Shown here one piece after another: positions 1 through 12,703 of a DNA stretch of 64,000 nucleotides. Under the pieces are notes generated by a model. The model saw only the letters and a list, made by a program, of their open reading frames with translations, was not told the origin of the DNA and made no database searches. Source of the stretch: Albifimbria verrucaria (lineage: Eukaryota > Ascomycota > Sordariomycetes > Hypocreales > Stachybotryaceae); the NCBI GenBank assembly GCA_020081605.1, contig JAHREC010000013.1, positions 2,604,001-2,668,000 of the forward strand, read 5' to 3'. The position numbers were made by a program, and so were the translations under genes. The first letter of the stretch is position 1, and each line of letters begins with the position of its first letter.

Positions 1-834
1 TAGGCGGCCCAAATGAGGGTCTTGACAGGCGGCAAAAATGGATTCAACAATAAAGCCCCTTTGTGTTTAAAATGTTGTTGCGAGACTAAATGTTTGATAT
101 GTACGAATCTCAGAGTTCATGTGCGCTGCGTGGATGTTTGTGGTGGATGCTTCAAAGAGTCAGCGATGTCTTGCCCGAATCTCACATGGGTATCACACAA
201 AGATGCCCACCCACTCTTCTTGCGCACAGAGTGATTTTGGCCCGGCGGAGGGAAGGGCATTGATGACGGGCTTTGGTCTCAGACTCAGCCAAGGAGCGGT
301 TTCTCCAGCGGCTCTTCGAGCCCCCTGTCCCCTGCCCTGCGACCGTCCCAGCTGATGGCTGCCCAATCACCCGACCTAGTCGCCTGCGCACAACCAGCCA
401 TTTCGGATGACGGCGGCGGGCGACTTGATCGTTGGGACAAATCATGACCATCTCAGGGCCTATTGGAGGCCGCAGCTAGGCTGTCACTGTTGCCAAACAC
501 ATGTAGCTGCTTGTATGCGGATGGGCCGATATTGCGCAGGCGAAGTAGCTTGAGCCGTGACTTGCATGATATTCCACTTCAAGCCGCAGCTCTAGGCAGT
601 GCAGCGAACGGAGATTACATAGTGGTTAGAAAGAAAATCGAACCCCGAAATCCTAGGTACCCATAACAAAGGCGCAAGGACAAAACATCAAGCTAAAGAG
701 GTGACGAAAAATTAGAAGCAGTCAAGGTGAGGGAAGAGAGAAAAGGACTCGTCCATTTGGTAGAAATGGTAAATGATAATGGGCAGGATTCGTTCATAGA
801 AGCTGGTGCAAAAAGACGTCATCCGCAAAAGAGA
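1..834. other. Gene-free stretch before the tRNA
   Basis: No reading frame here has recognisable domains, and I see no repeat or RNA structure. A GGTACC palindrome sits at 656-661. The last bases carry the RNA polymerase III stop of the neighbouring tRNA. This is probably intergenic flank; a gene lying mostly outside the window cannot be excluded. Confidence 0.6.
827..830 (-). terminator. Pol III T-run terminator of tRNA-Gln
   Basis: On the minus strand a TTTT run begins four bases after the tRNA 3' end. A second T5 run follows at about 810-814 and could act as a backup stop. Confidence 0.7.
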
Positions 835-921
835 AGGCCCATGCCAGATTCGAACTGGCGTCTTTGGAAGAGAGACAACTCGTATCAAAATCCAACGTCC
901 TAACCCCTAGACTAATGGGCC
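835..921 (-). tRNA. tRNA-Gln (anticodon TTG) with a 15-nt intron
   Basis: Read on the minus strand, the gene folds as a full cloverleaf. The 7-bp acceptor stem is GGCCCAT/ATGGGCC followed by discriminator T. The D stem is GTCT/GGAC. The anticodon stem is TTGGA/TCCAA, and the T stem is GCCAG/CTGGC around TTCGAAT. The anticodon loop begins TTTTGA, giving anticodon TTG. A 15-nt intron follows one base after the anticodon, the canonical nuclear tRNA intron position. The mature length is 72 nt before CCA addition. It lies about 670 bp past the stop codon of the phosphofructokinase gene on the same strand. All stems are paired, so confidence is high. Confidence 0.93.
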
Positions 922-1592
922 GAATGGCTTGTGAGAACCAATCGGCCAGGACCGAAGATGTCGAGGCTCTCGCTAATTGGGTATTATGGATCATGTCCAA
1001 AAGCAGTCCTTTGGTCGCGCCAAATTGGGCCTACACAAATTGACATGCCGCTTAAACAATATCGTGACAATGCTTTCAAATGAATATGTGCAATAGCTTC
1101 TTTATGTACTATTGCGGCACGTTATGCTTAGAATTTCGACGCAAATGTTTATTCCAACCGCAATGACGTATATCACTGGGCACGAGATGCGTCAAGCAGG
1201 ACGTCATGGGAAACCCAATCCTCCTTCCCAATCCTCTCTGCAACCTTGCCGCTACCCTATATCACCATCAGCCTGCAACTTTTGTCCAACAATCTGGCAA
1301 GACCTACCCACCTACCTGGCAGCTCATCATTTAGCAAGGGATGCATGTCCTGTTTAAATTGGTTTTAAAATCCACCAGCAAGTGTATTACACCTATAGAT
1401 TCATGCCCTTCACGGTGATTCATCGAGATTCTCATCATGAAATTGCGTGATATTCAGAACGAGTGTACTTATTGCCCATTGCAGACTCCAAATTACAAGT
1501 TAAAAAGACACACCTCTTTCGCCCAACCGCTAGTAAAACCCGTTGTTACCAAACCCATTAATTTTAATTCATCGTGCTTCATTTATTCCTTT
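922..1592. other. Intergenic spacer between tRNA and phosphofructokinase 3' end
   Basis: This spacer probably holds the 3' UTR of the phosphofructokinase gene. I see no coding potential with family features, no repeat and no RNA fold. Confidence 0.6.
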
Positions 1593-4049
1593 CTACGCAA
1601 GGCCGCGCTTTGTATCCTTGGCGATTAAGCCCGTGAGGCTCTTCTCAGGCTGAGGGTATTCGGGTCTGCCGCCCAACATATCCACCACCTCCTTGATGTC
1701 GAGCCAGTGCGCGGTCTTAGGACGTCGGTTGGGCCAGTCTGTTGCCTTTTCCTCTAGATCCTTCATGGGAGTAAAGACAACCTCAGAACCCTGAATACCA
1801 ATGACTGATGTGCTGGAAGGGTCCTTCTTGACGTGGTTGTGGGCGTTGCACCCGAAACCTTCAAGGTGTTGAATACACTTGATAGCCAGGCGAACTGCAC
1901 GGCATCGATCCATAGGGGATGGTACACCACCCTGTTGAACATGACCAGGGATACTCTCTCGGCTCTCAAAGCGGTCGTGAGCCTCCTCACGAATGATGTT
2001 CGCAATCAGCTTAGCGTCGTAGACTTTGCTTGCCTTTTCGTTGACAAGGATGAGACGGCCGGCACAGGACTGACCCTTGTCCTTACGGAAGACGTCCTTG
2101 AGATGACGGACATCTGCGTTAAGCATTTCCAAGCTAATACCCTCTTCGGGAATGTAGACGGCCGACGCACCAACGCCGAGAGCGCTGACCGTAGCAATGT
2201 AACCAGAGCGTCCACCCTGAGTCTCGATCACAAAGACTCGGCGTCGTGTAGCAGAGGCTGACTGCTTAATCTTGTCGCAGTAGTTGACCAGCTCGTTCAA
2301 ACAGGTGTCCGAGCCCAGGAGTATTCAGTGCCGGGAACGTTGTTGGAGATGGTTGCTGGGAGAAGGCAGATGGGGATACACAGCGAAGGGTATTGATCCC
2401 GAGCCTGGCGAAGCTGAGAGACGGAGTGGAAGGCCTCGAAGCCACCGACAATGAAGAGTGCATCAAAGTGATACTCCTCGATGAGATTTGCGATCAGCTC
2501 CATGCCGGACTCGGAAGGAAGCTCACGGTTGGTTCCGATTTCAGAGCCGCCCTTGCTGGCCCAACCATCAACCTCGAGCCAGTCAAATGGTCGGACGGCA
2601 CCCAGTGGGCTGTCTCCGTGGTGTCGAGCAAATCCAGCAAAGCCATTGTGGATAGCAACGGGCTCATGTCCGCGAGAGAGGCAGTAGGCAACGGCAGCGC
2701 GAACAGCGGCGTTCATACCACCGGCAGGGGCGCCGACATTGATGAATCCAATCTTCATCCGCTGGGCTAATGTTAATTGGGCTTTCATAAACATCTTAAT
2801 ATGCTTGAACATACCTCCTTGTCTGACACTTTGTTCTCATGTAGCATGGCGTCGGTAGTGGTGAGGTAGCAACGGTATTGATCAGAGAACTCGGTGTCTC
2901 TGAGAGACATTGCCTTCTCAAAATCCTTCGCGTCTACGGCTGTGGCCACCTCCTTCGTCTCCTTCACTGCCTGCATCAGCGGCTTGCGTACGATCTTGTT
3001 CTCGGTGATGGCAATAAAGCAAGTCTCGGTCTCGGGGTGGCTTCAAGAACTGCCTTGACGGCCTCAACACCCTGTAGAGTGGCAAGCATTCGGTCGTAGG
3101 CTACGGCCGTTCCACCACGCTGGACATGGCCGAGTGTCGTGATACGGGTGTCGAGGCCGAGGCCGCCTTCGCTCTTGTCGGCCAGCAGGTCCTTGATCTC
3201 ATTGGGAGTAATCTTCTGACCGTCCCTATCGCGGGCGCCTTCGGCAACGATCACAATGGTCTTGCGCTTGCCCATCTTACGGTGCTGCAAGAAGTTAGAC
3301 GTGTTAACCAAAGTATAGGAGCATGTGCGACTTACCCTCCTCACGACAGCAGACATCTCATCCCTCCAGTTGTGGCCCCTGGGCTTCTCAGGAATGAAGA
3401 CGAAATCAGCACCAGTGGCAACGCCGGCCATCAGAGCTAGCCAACCGCAGTGACGGCCCATGACCTCGATTACAAAAGCACGAGAGTGGGAGGAGGCAGT
3501 GGCCTCGATGTAGTCCACCATTTCGCAGATACGGGCGAGAGCCGAGTAACAACCAATGGTTGCGTCAGTGCCAGACAAGTCATTGTCGATTGAGCCGACG
3601 AGGCCAACGATGTTGAGGTGCTTGTAGGGGAGACTTGGTCCTTGGTCAATTCCTTGTTGGCGACCAGCTCATCGAGCAGAGAAGGCCACTCGGCACGGAA
3701 CTTGTCGGCACCGGTCAGGAGCCATCACCACCGCAGATGATGAGGGCGTCGATGCCATTGAGGACCATGTTCTTGGCAGCTGTCAAGCGGCCAGGTCGTT
3801 CGTAAAGGCCATGCAGCGGGCGGTGCCGATGAGGGTGCCGCCCTCGGAGAGGAAGCCGCGAACGTCATCCCAGTCCATCTTCTTGATGAAGTCACCTCCC
3901 TGAACCAGGCCCTCGTAGCCCTCGAAGACACAGAACGCATCGCAACCCACGTGGATGGCGGTGCGGACGACGGCGCGGACGACGGCGTTCATGCCCGGGG
4001 AGTCACCTCCCGAGGTCATGACGGCGATCTTCTTCTTGTTGGTCGCCAT
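1593..4049 (-). CDS. pfkA: ATP-dependent 6-phosphofructokinase (eukaryotic two-half type)
   Basis: This cytosolic enzyme makes fructose 1,6-bisphosphate from fructose 6-phosphate and ATP, the committed step of glycolysis. The sequence shows two homologous halves. The catalytic N half has [16 protein letters not shown] near the start and [14 protein letters not shown] at the active site, with MGRHCGWLA further on. The regulatory C half begins near [20 protein letters not shown] and has [11 protein letters not shown]. Two introns are seen, 3285-3335 and 2762-2814, with GTAAG and GTATG donors. Five single-base losses interrupt the frame, near 3800, 3718, 3628, 3035 and 2318. Restoring them gives exactly 786 codons, about 785 aa, the normal fungal length. 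The start at 4049 gives the family N terminus; an upstream in-frame ATG at 4208 lies in the CT-rich leader. I read the breaks as sequencing error. Confidence 0.95.
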
Positions 4050-4300
4050 GGTCGGAGAATTGGATGGGGAGGGCAGGGAGGCGGAGTATGGTCGTGCGGT
4101 CAGGCCCAAGAAGAGGGCTCGCCAGAGGTTGGTGAGAAGAAATCTGAAGGGCCCAAAGAGAATATCGAAAGGGCGGGCAAAGATTTGGTGAAGAGATACC
4201 AGAGGCATCTAGAAGGGCATGGCCACCAGGTCGAATTGAGGAGTGAGCCAAGAAGAGGGGATTGAGAGGGAGAAGGGAAAAAAAAAAAGAAATGCAAGGT
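4050..4300 (-). promoter_or_regulatory. CT-rich leader/core promoter of phosphofructokinase
   Basis: On the coding (minus) strand this stretch is strongly pyrimidine-rich, with an uninterrupted T run at about 4278-4289. CT-rich tracts just upstream of the start are usual in highly expressed fungal genes. No TATA box is evident. Confidence 0.45.
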
Positions 4301-5860
4301 GCCGGAAGGGTGAGCAAGGCCAAAGTAATTAATGATGGGCCAAAAGGAATTGCGGCTCGAGGTGTGTCGAAATAAGGCCGCGAAGGGCGAGGCGGGACGG
4401 TTTGGTCTGCTGCTTGGATGGAGGGGCTCACCAGCTTGACAGGAACTCGGCGTTTCTCAGCTAGCCCAAGTCTCTAAATAGCTAGCTCCCCAAGGAAAGA
4501 CAAGGTCCAATGTCCAATGCAGGTAGCTGCAGCGCACCGCACGCGCCTGCCAGAGGGAGAGGGAAAAAAGTGACGCATGAGTCTGGGCAGTACCTTGTTA
4601 GCTGCGCGCCGGCCGTACTGGAGGGAGGTACTGCGGGCAAGGAGCTTTATCGCTTATCGACCATGGCGTGGTGGGGGAGGGAGGGAGGGGAGCTGAGTTC
4701 CGTTCTCGCCCTCAACAGTTGCTCGCTTTTGCTCAGGTCTGACATGCGCGACACCCCGTTCACGCTCGGAGAGGAGCAATTCAAGAAAATCAGACAGCGA
4801 AATACATAATTGCCCCAAGACCTCAACGCTCGTTCTGAAATGCTCGCCAATGTTGCGAATACCTATCTACCACCATGTCTTAGGTGCAACCTTAAGTGCA
4901 GTATGGTAGGGTAGGTACTTTAGTGTCTTGGGCGCGGTGCCAAGCTGCGATCAGTGGAGGGGCCGTGGCATCCGTCTCCAAGTCCATATCCATACACCGT
5001 CTTCTCAATCACTGAATGTGCACCTGCTCAGTCCTCTGATTGCCTGCCTACATACCTACCTACTTGCTATCTACATCATGATCTGCAAGCGATCTGTTGC
5101 AAGCCTAACCGTAGCGAATAAGAAAAATACACACCCAAGCAATATTAACTTACAAAACCGCATTGGCTCCTAAGCTCCAACCTCTCCCATCAACAGGTTA
5201 CTGTACTGGCGTTGCAGCAGCGTCTTCCTTCTCTAAACAACAGCAACATGGAACATTTTCAAGCTTAACCCACTTTGTTTCAAACCGAGCTGAAGCACAG
5301 AAGCTCCGGTGGATGAAACAGGGCAGGGACTCGAGCGGCGATTCCATGCCTTCTGCCACCCGCCGGTGCCGCCGTTCTTCTTTGATTTGAGGTGATTTAG
5401 AGCAGGCATGGTGCTGCAGTTTACAAGTTGAATTTTGTCACGTAAACCGTCGCGTCTAGCTCCTGTCGTTGCTTCGGTGGTGCGTGCCTCCACCTTGTCG
5501 CGGTACTTTCAAGAGCTAGACCCTGCCATTGATGCTACAAATGTGGGGGCCTCATTCTGCCATGTACCCTCAAGGTACCTCACTGGAGTAAACCTTTTGA
5601 GAGACAATGTCCGATGCTCCGTGCAGGTACCTTTCTTCTGCTTACCTGCCTCTAGGTACCTACCACCCGCCCTCCGCTGAAGCTGCCCAGCCTCATGTAC
5701 CTCCCTCCATCCCTCCACACAGCCTATTGGTCTGACGTCCTCTTTAGCACAAGGCTGAGCAACCAACAAAGGGCCGACAGCCTGACGCAAACCCGTCTTC
5801 TCCCTCTGCAATTCATGACTGGAACGCGCAACTCTAGCAGTGTCCGGGGTAGAGTACACC
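4301..5860. other. Shared upstream region of phosphofructokinase and MED17
   Basis: The two genes are divergent, so this region should hold both promoters. The part near MED17 has three AGGTACCT palindromes, listed separately. The long open frame on the minus strand at 5509-6150 overlaps MED17 antisense and has no family features. Confidence 0.5.
5573..5661. repeat. Three AGGTACCT palindromes within 89 bp
   Basis: The 8-base palindrome occurs at 5573-5580, 5625-5632 and 5654-5661, roughly 200-290 bp before the MED17 start. The third copy is extended to TAGGTACCTA. The same 8-mer recurs at 33301, 42102, 42555 and 43088, always outside genes. A binding-site role is inference only. Confidence 0.6.
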
Positions 5861-7849
5861 ATGGCTACTAGTGATGGCCCTCCGCTGTCTTTGCGGCCCG
5901 TCCCAATTGCCGACACGAAGCCCAAGAACCTCGCCGAATTCATCGCTCGAGTCAATGCCCAGCCTGGCGGCTTCCGCGCCGTTACCGAAGACAAGCTGCA
6001 AGAAGAGATTCGAGCAAGAGAGGAGGATGGCGATACCAATGAACCTGAGGATGCTGTTATGGAGGATGACGCCCCCGAGAATGAGACGTCGGCAGCTAAG
6101 GATCCAGCCTTGGCCCGCCTCGAGGTGTTGAAGAACGTTGAGTACGACATGCTCCTCTCTCCGAGTCCACCAGTATCAAGTCTGACTTTTTACCGTCTAT
6201 AGCATTGCTGGTAATAATGCTATGCTTACTCTCGACTTTCTCTCCTGCTTCTCTCCAAACAGAACCCGACTCAGGCCAGCGTGACCCTGTCGCAACAACT
6301 TCGCGACATGGTAGGCATTGGCACCATGGGCGCCGACAAGCTCCACGAATCGCTCGTGACGCCGGAAAAAGCTAAAGATAACGAGGACTTGGCTACCGGA
6401 TGGACACTTATGGAGATCAACAAGACGAGAGATGCGGCCGAGGAAGCGAGCGCCTTCCTCCACCGAGAGATTGAGGCAGAGAGCAAGTACTGGGAAGAAG
6501 TTATTGCCGTACAGAAGGCCGGTTGGTCGATTTGCAAAGTCCCACAGGAGCGCCATACATTGGGTGTTCGTTTCGGTTTCTCAGAAGGTAAGCCATCGCA
6601 TTTCGTCGGCTCATGATTCGCACGCTGACCTGCTTGTAGCCGCTCCTGAATTCAGGGCTAATGGACTTGCGCCCATGAGACAGGGCGAACATGGCTCCAT
6701 TGAGCTTGACTGTGGCCGCTCGGGCGGCGTTTCGGAAAGACTGCTTGTTACTTATGAAAAGGACGGAAAGGTTGTTAGTCGCTGCTCTCTCCCAGCTCCT
6801 ACTGACCAGGATGCACCTCTCGAGGCTCGCGTCTTGGAGGCGCGCAACACCATCTTCTCTCAAGAGCTTTGGCATGAACTCAATCGAGAAGCGCGCACTC
6901 TTATGGCCTACGATGTGAGACCACAAGGATCGCGCTTAACTTGCGCCTTGGACTCGACTTCCAACATTATACTGGAGCTAGTACCCTAGATGCTGCTCCT
7001 CCCGAAGATACTGCCCTGGATAACAGCACCGCCGAGGCTATATCAATAGCATTACAGATTCTCCTAAGCTATGCTCACCGCCACAACGAGCTCCTACGGA
7101 TTCGTCCATTACCACCCCACATCTCCCGCTCGAGGGGCAACAGACATACCCCTTCTGCGGCCCATTATAGCGCGTATGATGCACCTAAGTAATGTTCAGG
7201 CAACAACAAACTATGTTGGGTCGCTTGTACATGCTCTTCAGAATGCTGGCTTGCCAGCTTCATTCACTCTACGCACACCCCAAATATCGTTACCTGACAC
7301 AGGCAGCCAAGGGCCTAACCAACCGTCCGCAGCGCAAAACCTGGCACGTAACTTGCTGCAGCCAATCGACTTCTCGCTCTTCATCACCCTCTTACCTGAC
7401 ATCACCTTTACCATCCGCGGCCGTACGTTTCTTTTCCCCGTTACTGCAACGTATTACAACATCGTTATCCCCTGGCTCCCGCTTCGAAAGCATATGTGCT
7501 CCTTATAAGGATGGCTACCCGGACATGAAAGCACTGGCCGATTATCTGCGGACTGCAACAGCTCGTGTTCTGACCGATCACTTCTTGCTAAAGCTTTCGA
7601 CCACACCTAAAAGGGTGACTGGATACAAAGTATCAGGGGAACCTCTATTCGCGATCTCCAGACGGAGGAGATTGAGATACGCTTTGCCATCGAGGAGCAG
7701 GAAGACAAACCCGCCCTTGCCGTCACTGGATCCTCGCTTAAGGGCAAAAAGCCTGAGACGATACGGTGGGTTTGGGCCACTGTCGGCGCAAGCGAGCCTA
7801 AAAGCTCCATGAGTGTGTCGGCGAGCTTGTCGACGAGGTGCTTTCCTAG
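5861..7849 (+). CDS. MED17: Mediator complex subunit 17 (Srb4 family)
   Basis: MED17 is the core scaffold of the Mediator head module and links regulators to RNA polymerase II in the nucleus. The protein starts MATSDGPPLSLRP, has an acidic segment near residue 55-85, then the conserved head-module region from about residue 100 to the end. Matches by memory include LSQQLRDMVGIGTMGADKL, ILLSYAHRHNELL and FTIRGRTFLFPVTATYYNI. Introns are 6142-6202 and 6588-6639. The frame breaks at about 6245, 6985, 7138, 7151, 7470 (two bases, or one extra), 7610 and 7819. Restoring eight bases gives 628 codons, about 627 aa, as expected for filamentous fungi. The breaks mostly fall in C or A runs. It is convergent with the ULS1-type gene. 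Confidence 0.88.
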
Positions 7850-8614
7850 GTGGAACTCCAGCCACCCGTCTCTGGCCAAGACGCCAACATCTACCTGGAT
7901 ACTGAAACCAGGATATTTGAATGGTTGAAGATGCTGACATTTGATGGCGAAGTCCAATCTCAGAGGAACAGTAAGGAGGAGAGGCTAGGCAGGTATTCCA
8001 AAATGGAAATTGTGCGCGTGGCACTGTGCTTGGTTAGAATTGGATGACAGATGAATCGCTTATACCCAATATACTGAAATTCTAACCACACAACTGCATA
8101 TACTTACCTTTGCCATTACGTACCTATATTCTAATCCTTGATCGACGAATAGCCTCCAAGAATAATAACATGTCCTTAATTCATATCCACTGCTACCTCA
8201 TATCACCACACCAAACTTGGTCAGAACTATTCATCGGCAAAGGCCTCGGAAAAAACGTTGATATCATTTCGAATCTACAGAGTGCTCCATAACCTCGAGG
8301 AACACATTAGCTAGAAGTAAACTTAACAGAGCTTCGCTTTGAAGAGAATGCCCCAATATCCTCATGCGCAATTTCATGGCAACTCCATTTGTTGCATAGG
8401 AACTTCCTCTAGAAACAGTAGTCCGGAACTCCCATGCCGCCCTATCATTTGTGAACAGCCAATCCTAGCCCTGTGTGATCCAGAAGCAAAACTTTCTTCC
8501 ATCAACTCAAAGTCCAAGTTCAACTGGAAAAAGAAACAGAAAACGAAATAGAGCTCATATAACATAATGAGGCCCCTTAGTTTGTTGTTCTCCAACACCA
8601 AGCAATCACTGAGC
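7850..8614. other. Convergent 3' spacer (MED17 / ULS1-type gene)
   Basis: Both flanking genes end here, so 3' UTRs and polyadenylation signals are expected. The stretch is AT-richer than its neighbours. I see no gene, repeat or RNA fold. Confidence 0.6.
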
Positions 8615-11600
8615 TCAGTCGCGTGCGTTGAACAAAAACTTAAGTTCGTTGACATTAAGACGGCCAATCTTCATGCTTTCTTTCTCATCCAACGCGGCTT
8701 CCACAATTTCTTTCTTTCTCTCCTGCAACTCAACAATGCGATCCTCAACCGTTTCCTGAGTAAGGATACGGTATACCTTGACGGGTTTCGGCTGACCGAT
8801 ACGATAGGCACGGTCAACAGCCTGCATTTCAATGTATGGATTCCAGAATGGATCCATGATAATGACTCTAGATGCAGCCGTCAAGTTCAGGCCTGCATTT
8901 CCTGCGCGTAAAGAAACAAGCATGACCTTGACTTCAGGTTTGCTGCGGAATCTGTTGGCGGCAGTATTACGCTGTTCGCCAGACATACTTCCATCGTACC
9001 TTTCTGGTTTGCCAAGTTTGTCATGGTGCATGGCTACCTCTAGCAAGTCCAAGAGCAGAGTCCACTGCGAGAAGATGATTGTCTTCTCTCCGGTCTCCTC
9101 AATGGTCTTCAGGAGCTCCATGCATTGACTAACCTTGGCTGCGGGCATCCAAGTCTTCCGGAGATATCGCATATACTTCTTAAAAGCCTCGCGATTCTTG
9201 TGGGCCTCCTGGCGCAGACCCTTGAGCATGAGAGGCTTCACCTCTGACTGCTTCTTCTTTCCCTTCTTTTGGATGAGCATGTCGTCGATGTGTTATCAAG
9301 GGCACCGTCTGATGGGTTGGTGCGCTTCTGCTTGGCCGGCTTTTTCTCATCCTCACCGTCCTCGTCATCTTCATCGTCATTCACAATAAAATTTCTAAGG
9401 TTGCCTTTGCCATCGACTTCGTCATCCGACTCGTAGTCTGGCTCCTCGTCTGATTGAGAGTCAGAAGTATCCTCGTCGGCATCTGTGTCCTCATTCTTCG
9501 TTTCTTCTTCGACAACCATCTCGGGCATATGGACTTTTTGGAAGGCATCGTAGGTGAAGCATTTCCTTGGATCAAATAGCCCGCGGCACATGGGACACTT
9601 CGCTCTGTCGCTCTCATTACCTTCCCGTAGGTTTGTGGCCGTCGCATCATCAACAATGCGCACCAGGCACTGTTTGCAGCTATCATGACCACATGGCACG
9701 AAGAAAGAAGGACACTGTACAGCATCTTGGCAGATGGGACATTCAAATGCCTCAATTGCCTTGATCCTTTGGACGGTTGCAGGGTCCAGTGTCCGAACAA
9801 TCTCTAGCATATCCTCATCTACGACAGTGCTCGCATCCTCCAAATCGAGATTTAGATGAGGATGACAGCATGCTTGTCGTAGACGCAGGAGTAATACCAA
9901 GATATTCGAGTAATTCTTGCCGATGGTGCCCTCTCTGAGATACTTACTGAATTGAACTCGAGACTTTTTCTCCAGCTGATCGTAAAAATCTCTTTCCTCT
10001 TCGGATAATTGGGCATATACGACTTCCTCCGACTTTTCGGGAGCCTCAGGATGGGCTTGCCGTCCAGCTTAGAATCCTTCTTACGTCGCAACATAACTGC
10101 TTTGAGCAATGCTCGAAGTCGGTTCATGGCAACACTCTTAGGATCACCCTTGCGACCAAAAAGCTGACCGAAAGACTTTTGAGCGTTAGTTTATGCAGGA
10201 CGAATAAGATGGGTTAGCGACTTACACTTCTAAAACGATCCCAAGAGCAGTAAGGCTTTATACGTAAGAAGTTCAGTAGAGAGTACAGCTCTAAAACCCC
10301 ATTCATCATAGGTGTACCGGTGAGACACCATCGATATGTTGCTCGTAATTTGCAACAGGCTTTGGCCGTCTGCGTTTCCTTGTTCTTTATGCACTGTGCT
10401 TCATCAAGAATAATGCGATGAAAAACTGCCTTTTAGGGTGTAATAGCGGGCATTTTAAGGCAAACGACTTATCCTCATAGTCAATGTTGCGATCGTTGTT
10501 ATCAGCCAGGTATTTATCCAGTCTCTTGAGCTCTTGCGCGATTGTGCCATACGTTGTTAGCACAACGTCAAACTTGAGCAAGTCATCCGTTGTGGCCTTT
10601 TTGTTGTGGTAGACAAATACGGAGAGCCGATGGGAAAGCTTAGTTTTCACTTTGATCTCCTCCTCCCATTGTCGAACGAGTGAGAGAGGACCAATAATTA
10701 AATTCGTCTGATATAGAATGTTAGTAATGTGTAAACCAATAACTAAAAACGATAAAACGTACCTTTGGCCTAGACGTTGCTGGACGATCTAGAATGAGTG
10801 CTAAGGTGGAAATAGTTTTTCCAAGACCCATATCATCTGCGAGAATGCCGCCCTTATTCGTACCGTCTTCCATTTTCTTCATCCAAGTAAGGGCAAGCTC
10901 CTGGTGAGGATAGAGGGCGCTCTTAAGCCCAGCAGGAGTACCGTCGCGGTTCTTCTCTGAAATGTCCATGTCAGGGCGGATATTCTTGAGCAGATCGTCT
11001 AACTCTTGCTCTGAAATTCGAGGATCGTACATGGCGTCTTGGATAAAGCTTGCCACACGATCAGGAAGAGGATTTCCGTAGGCGTCTAAGCCAGTGGAGT
11101 AGTCAAAAGCACTAGTCCGGTTGATGATGTCCGTAAGAGCAGAACTGCTGCTGGAAGATGCTTGGATACTGGGCCTTGGCCATGGTAATCCGTTTGACGG
11201 GGTAACGAAGCCTTGGGTAGGAGTAATAGTTGAGCTGGAAGGCACAGAAGGCTGGGGATAGGGAGAACTCCACGGCCCGCCTGCACGGCCAGCGACTGAC
11301 CCTGGCATTGACGAAGGGTACCCAGCGGATCCGATAGGTTGATATGGATTGGGTGTGTGATTGACGGGGTGAGATTGGAAGGGTCGTCCCATGCACTATT
11401 ATACGCCCCAGGCATAGGCATGAAGGATGGATCATGAGGCAGAGAATGGGGTGTAGCGTGCGGAATATGCATCAACGATGCTGAGCCCTCGTCGTGTCTG
11501 GAGTCACTGGCCGAGTTTGATCGCTGAGAGGCCATCAGCTTTGAGAAAGCATTCTGTGACGAGGATTCGGCTGATGGTGGAGAATGGCGCTCTTGACTTG

Positions 11601-12703
11601 ACAGGCGAATAGCCATTTCTCTATCTCTATTCTCTTGTGATCGTCTTTCAAGTTCTCTGATCTGCTCGGCGACCACGGCGGAATCTGTTTCAATATCATC
11701 CCTAGATTGTGAGTTAGTGCTGTGTCGGGGGCAGCCAGCTGGGATGACAGAGCAACGTACCCAGTAAGATCAATGATATCAATAGAATTGGAATCCAGCC
11801 GGGACTGGCTGGGAAAGCCAGACGAAACTGCGGCGGGCGTCGGAGTTGTCCGACGTGATTTATTCGCCATAGTAAAGCGATCCGAGTTCAACGTACTGTA
11901 GTTGCGCTTTCGATTGGGGATAGGCGTGGAAGCAGGAGAGCTCCATATATCATTACTTGCCCGCGAGGCAGCCATGGCTGCCGTAGCTGGAGGAGTCCTC
12001 CGTGTCTCCGACTCTTTGTGAAATGGTTAGCGGGTTGGATAAAAAGGAAACGTCAAGGAGCAACGAGCGTGAAGAAGGTTCCGTCTCTTACGTGGCAGCA
12101 TCGCCAGGCGAAGAGAGGGTGGCGAACCTAGCCTGATATCAGGATGCGGAAGAGCTTGATGGGGCCTCACTTGAGCCTCAACAATGGATCTAGATGAAAC
12201 CAGACAGACGGAGGGCCAAGGCGCGGATGAAGGAAGGGAAAAATTGGAAAGATGAAAGGAAATGATGATGTGTAAACAGGATGCTGAAAATTTACACCTT
12301 TGTAACCGTGAACCAGGCCAGAAGGTGGCGCCAAGTGTCAGATGTCGAAGGGTGCAGCTGGCAGAGAAGGTCAAGTTGCAGCTGAGCTGCGGCTTGATAA
12401 GAAGCAACTTCAGGCTGGCAGCCAACCGGGTTTCGAACATCACACATGCACGGTGAAGAATAAGGTAGCGAAACAACGTACGAAGGGGTAGGAAAAACGA
12501 GATGGGGGCGGCTCACCATGGTTCGTGTGTCTCGCATCGCGCTGTGCCTTGTCCAGAAGGGCCTTGATCCTCTCGATTTCCAGCCTGGCCTCTCTTCGCT
12601 CTTCTTCGATGTTATCGAAGTGCTCATCTCGCAGCGAGTCGAGTATGACCTGCTGGATGGTCAGCTCCTCCGTCAGGGCCGTGACGTCGAGCGGCTCGGC
12701 CAT
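8615..12703 (-). CDS. ULS1: SNF2-family ATPase with RING finger, ULS1/Ris1 type
   Basis: ULS1 proteins are nuclear SUMO-targeted translocases that strip sumoylated proteins from DNA. In order I see a coiled N terminus (MAEPLDVTALTEEL), a SUMO-interaction motif IDIIDLTGDD near 11765, a serine-rich linker, the SNF2 ATPase with Walker A DDMGLGKT near 10830 and helicase box ILDEAQCIKN, then a C3HC4 RING (CPIC...CGHDSC...CPMC, about 9585-9750). An acidic loop follows, then the C-terminal helicase domain with ILTQETVEDRI. Introns are 12014-12516, 11702-11760, 10708-10762 and 10176-10225. Single bases are missing near 11389, 10432, 10040 and 9292; restored length is 1142 codons. The first exon (12517-12703) joins in frame across an unusually long 503-bp intron. 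The next in-frame ATG is at 11975 if that exon is separate. Confidence 0.85.

Noticed and set aside
1593..4049. Phosphofructokinase as a pseudogene
   Set aside because: All five breaks are single-base losses and the same error type occurs in other essential genes, so sequencing error explains it better.
5509..6150. 213-codon minus-strand frame over the MED17 start
   Set aside because: Antisense to the first MED17 exon and its promoter; no family features.
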